DNA from: JBFJKD01 sp041600415
GTDB lineage: Bacteria; Pseudomonadota; Gammaproteobacteria; Pseudomonadales; Porticoccaceae
Assembly (NCBI GenBank): GCA_041600415.1
Contig: JBFIKF010000004.1
Coordinates: 300,560-364,559, forward strand
DNA: 64,000 nt
Direction: 5' to 3'
In this document: one piece after another, positions 61,725-64,000 of the stretch
Layout: each line of letters starts with the position of its first letter
Numbering within the stretch: position 1 is the first letter of the stretch
Made by a program: the position numbers and the translations under genes
Notes under the pieces: model-generated
What the model was told of the DNA's origin: nothing
The model's input: the letters and a program-made list of their open reading frames with translations, nothing else
Databases searched by the model: none

Positions 61725-62120
61725 GTTCGCTACACCTCAATGTTGATTACCGATCTTTGGCTGATCCGCACGGCGCGGACCAGTCCCCATCGAAATAATC
61801 CATGGCAGATGATATCCGCCGCAGGGTTGGGATTGTCCCCGATTCGAGGGTGGAAATATATGCGCCCTAGGTGTCGTATCACCGGATACATTGCGCTACG
61901 CTGCTCTGGACTTTGGAAAAAGGGCCTTTTATTCTTCCTGAAGTGAGAACCTGAAGTGGGAACAGCCGGACTTTAGTGAAAATAACCGAGACCACCACGC
62001 GCGTGGTAGATTGCTCAAGGTCGCGACAACCGGCCAGAACAATAAGGGACGTATTCCAGACTACCCACCCGACCAGGCCTGAGATACGCAATGACCTGCC
62101 GCCAGGCACAAGGAACTCAA
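61725..62120. other. 396-bp divergent intergenic region
   Basis: Lies between the helicase and the RutA-like gene. It carries an imperfect 13-bp tandem repeat (61937-61962, units CCTGAAGTGAGAA and CCTGAAGTGGGAA). No gene or terminator is seen. Presumed promoters of both neighbours. Confidence 0.5.
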
Positions 62121-63248
62121 ATGAATCAGGAAACCAAAGAGCAAGCGCGTCGGGCGGGCCACCCGATGTTTAACGACAATCGACTCAAGCTGGGGATTTT
62201 CGGCACCAACGTCAGCAACGGCTGCGCCATCAGCACCGCCGCAACCACCTTCGTGCCCACCTTCGAACACAACGTGGAAATCGCCACCAAAGCCGAGCAC
62301 TTTGGCCTCGAAGCGCTGGTGCCGGTCGGCCGGTGGCGGGGGTTCGGCGGCACAACCGATTTCAACGGGGACTGCATGGAGGTGTACACCTGGGCCGCGG
62401 CCATGGCGGCGGTCACTGAAAAAATCATGCTATTTGCCACCTCCCACGTACCCACCGTGCACCCCATTCTCGCTGCCAAACAGGCGACCACCATTGATCA
62501 CATTGCCAAAGGTCGTTTTGGCATCAACGTCGTGTGCGGCTGGTTCTCCGACGAAATGGACATGTTTGGCGGCGAGCAAATGCCCCACGACGACCGTTAC
62601 CGCTACGCCTCTGAGTGGGTAGCCGTGGCCAAGAAATTGTGGACCGAGCGCGAATTCTCTTTTGCTGGCGAATTTTTTGCCATCAAAAACGGCTATCAGG
62701 AACCCAAACCCCTGCAACAACCCCATCCAGTATTGATGAATGCCGGGGTGTCCCCCGCTGGCAGAGACTTTGCAGCGCGCCATATGGATTTTAGTTTCGG
62801 CGTAGCCAGTTCGTTGGAAGATGCCCGCGCGTCCATTGCGGATATGCACAAGCGAGCCGCCAGCTATGGCCGCGAAATGGGCATGATCTCCAACGCCGTG
62901 GTGGTGTGTCGCGAAACCGAAGCGGAAGCGCGCAAAGATTATCGCCATCTGGTCGAATGCGCGGATGACGTCGCAGTGGATCACCTGATCGACGTGTTCG
63001 GCGTGCAAAGTCAGTCCATGCCCGCCGGCGCGTTTTTGGCCATGCGCGAGCGCCTGATAGCGGGCTGGGGCGGCTTTCCCCTGGTGGGCACCCCTGAGCA
63101 GGTGGTGGACGGCATGCTCGCCCTGGCCGACGTCGGCGTCGACCTGCTGCTCCTGTCGTGGCTCGACTACAACCAGGAACTCACTTTTTTCGGCGAACGG
63201 GTAATACCGTTAATGCGCGAAGCGGGGCTGCGGCAATACAATCAATAG
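62121..63248 (+). CDS. LLM-class flavin-dependent oxidoreductase, RutA-like
   Basis: FMN-dependent monooxygenase of the bacterial luciferase family, 375 residues from the ATG at 62121 (AGGAA upstream). The sequence follows pyrimidine oxygenase RutA in order: KLGIFGTNVSNGCAIST, PTFEHNVEIATKAEHFG, GRWRGFGGTTDFNGDCMEVYTWAAAMAA, THDHIAKGRFGINVVCGW and VLMNAGVSPAGRDFAARHMDF. No other rut gene and no flavin reductase gene is adjacent, so the substrate may be a different heterocycle or sulfone. The transposase stop lies only two bases beyond its stop on the opposite strand. Confidence 0.88.
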   Translation: MNQETKEQARRAGHPMFNDNRLKLGIFGTNVSNGCAISTAATTFVPTFEHNVEIATKAEHFGLEALVPVGRWRGFGGTTDFNGDCMEVYTWAAAMAAVTEKIMLFATSHVPTVHPILAAKQATTIDHIAKGRFGINVVCGWFSDEMDMFGGEQMPHDDRYRYASEWVAVAKKLWTEREFSFAGEFFAIKNGYQEPKPLQQPHPVLMNAGVSPAGRDFAARHMDFSFGVASSLEDARASIADMHKRAASYGREMGMISNAVVVCRETEAEARKDYRHLVECADDVAVDHLIDVFGVQSQSMPAGAFLAMRERLIAGWGGFPLVGTPEQVVDGMLALADVGVDLLLLSWLDYNQELTFFGERVIPLMREAGLRQYNQ

Positions 63249-63266
63249 GGTCAGACTCGATTGATT
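63240..63266. repeat. Inverted repeat spanning the convergent stop codons
   Basis: AATCAAT (63240-63246) and ATTGATT (63260-63266) flank GGGTCAGACTCG. The centre contains GTCTGACCC on the minus strand, a sequence often seen at the end of REP-associated transposase genes. Both stop codons fall within the element. It may be a transposon end or a REP-like site. Confidence 0.6.
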
Positions 63267-63973
63267 TTGTGTTTTTGTTGGTATGCAACCGACTTCCTGT
63301 CCCCGCCCCGCGCCAATGGCGCTGCGCGCCTACCTAACTTCCGTTCTATCTGTTGCTGAAAACGACTACTACCCAACACCCAGGCTTTGTTCGTGGCCTG
63401 CCGTATGTCTTCCAAAGTGCGGTCGGCAATACGGGTTTTAAATAAGGCCCGATAGGCACTTTGTCGCTCGTGCGCCAGCCTTCCCAGCCGCCGATATTCA
63501 GGATGAGGTGTCACTAATGCATCTGATTGCCCCAATGCATTGAACCGATAACTGGACCAGGGATAGTCGGAGGGATGATCGACCATTACCGCTCGTACCG
63601 GGTTTAATTCAATATAACGATAACAGGTCAGCAGGTAGTTCTCCGAATCAATGAGTGCCGCTTTATAGTGCCCTTCCCAGAGGGTGCCAGTTCGGTTGTA
63701 GGTATAGTTGAAATACTGAACATAGTAGCGTCCCAACATCTGCAGAGTTTTGCCAATGCTCTGCTCGGTGCGCGGAGTGATCAGTAAATGCACGTGGTTG
63801 GTCATGAGCACATAGGCGTGCACATCGCACTGGTGTTTGGCACACGCCTGCTGGAGCTTGTCGAGGTAGAACGTATAATCCTCATCCGCATAAAATATCG
63901 GTTCCCGGTTATTGCCCCGCACAATCACATGCTGGGGTTGACCGGGAATCACAAAACGAGCGAGACGAGCCAT
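63251..63973 (-). mobile_element. REP-associated tyrosine transposase (RAYT), Y1/HUH family
   Basis: Single-strand DNA transposase of 240 residues from the ATG at 63973 (MARLARFVIPGQPQHV); a start 18 bases upstream is less likely. The HUH motif is TNHVHLL (His60, His62), the catalytic tyrosine is in the cluster GRYYVQYFNYTYNRTG (about 81-96), and YIELNPVRAVMV with DYPWSSY is the RAYT hallmark. RAYTs are domesticated and move REP sequences rather than themselves. The coding region is intact. The window ends 27 bases beyond the start, so its upstream flank is cut off. Confidence 0.93.
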
Positions 63974-64000
63974 AGTTAAATCATCAAGCACGAAACTAAA

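Noticed and set aside
1..64000. CRISPR arrays, tRNA or rRNA genes, prophage
   Set aside because: No regularly spaced repeats, no cloverleaf-like sequence or rRNA stretch, and no phage structural, integrase or lysis genes were found by reading.

Overview
This 64 kb window is chromosomal DNA of a moderately GC-rich gammaproteobacterium. The synteny dksA-gluQ-pcnB-folK-panB, the tamA-tamB pair, a complete gsp type II secretion operon, and the abundance of acyl-CoA enzymes, flavin monooxygenases and a TonB receptor fit a marine heterotroph of the Cellvibrionales type (Halieaceae or Spongiibacteraceae-like). That placement is inferred from gene content and not tested by phylogeny. I saw no rRNA, tRNA, CRISPR array, prophage or plasmid backbone. 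The only mobile-element gene is a REP-associated (Y1/HUH) transposase at the right edge.

Layout. 0.3-5.2 kb: housekeeping and stress genes on the minus strand (a repeat-tailed hypothetical, arsC plus an aquaporin, dgkA-cysE, a VanY-type peptidase, slyX, a LEA-type lipoprotein). 5.3-8.3 kb: htpX, a Rieske protein, a SnoaL-like protein and a zinc alcohol dehydrogenase. 8.4-15.8 kb: sfsA-aminotransferase, then dksA, gluQ, an intergenic region that may encode a small RNA, and the pcnB-folK-dNK-panB operon. 15.8-18.0 kb: a BigR-type persulfide-responsive locus (repressor, persulfide dioxygenase, two YeeE/YedE half-transporters) around an AT-rich operator. 18.3-25.5 kb: a cold-shock gene, a MenB/BadI-like hydrolase, and a leucine/isovalerate cluster (liuB-liuC-liuD-acyl-CoA dehydrogenase). 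25.6-33.9 kb: corA, then tamA-tamB-cls. 34.3-38.8 kb: a TonB receptor and fadH. 38.9-49.3 kb: gspCDEFGHIJKLM. 49.7-54.1 kb: a stand-alone MHYT sensor, an alkylation-repair pair, and a porin behind a Pho-box-like promoter. 54.2-57.8 kb: a cupin, an MBL hydrolase and a 4-hydroxyacetophenone-monooxygenase-like Baeyer-Villiger enzyme. 58.2-64.0 kb: EEP-family phosphatase, OYE-family reductase, DEAD-box helicase, RutA-like monooxygenase, RAYT.

Functional themes. (i) Sulfide/persulfide detoxification under a two-cysteine ArsR-family sensor. (ii) Branched-chain and unsaturated acyl-CoA catabolism (liu genes, acyl-CoA dehydrogenase, fadH), with accessory oxygenases and flavin reductases for unknown small organic substrates. 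(iii) Envelope biogenesis (tamAB with cardiolipin synthase, T2SS, HtpX). (iv) Alkylated-DNA repair. The observations most worth pursuing are the candidate Hfq/Crc-type sRNA in the place that cbrAB-crcZ occupies in Pseudomonas, the predicted PhoB-controlled porin, the cupin/MBL/BVMO neighbourhood, the tamAB-cls coupling, and the transposase with an inverted repeat spanning two stop codons.
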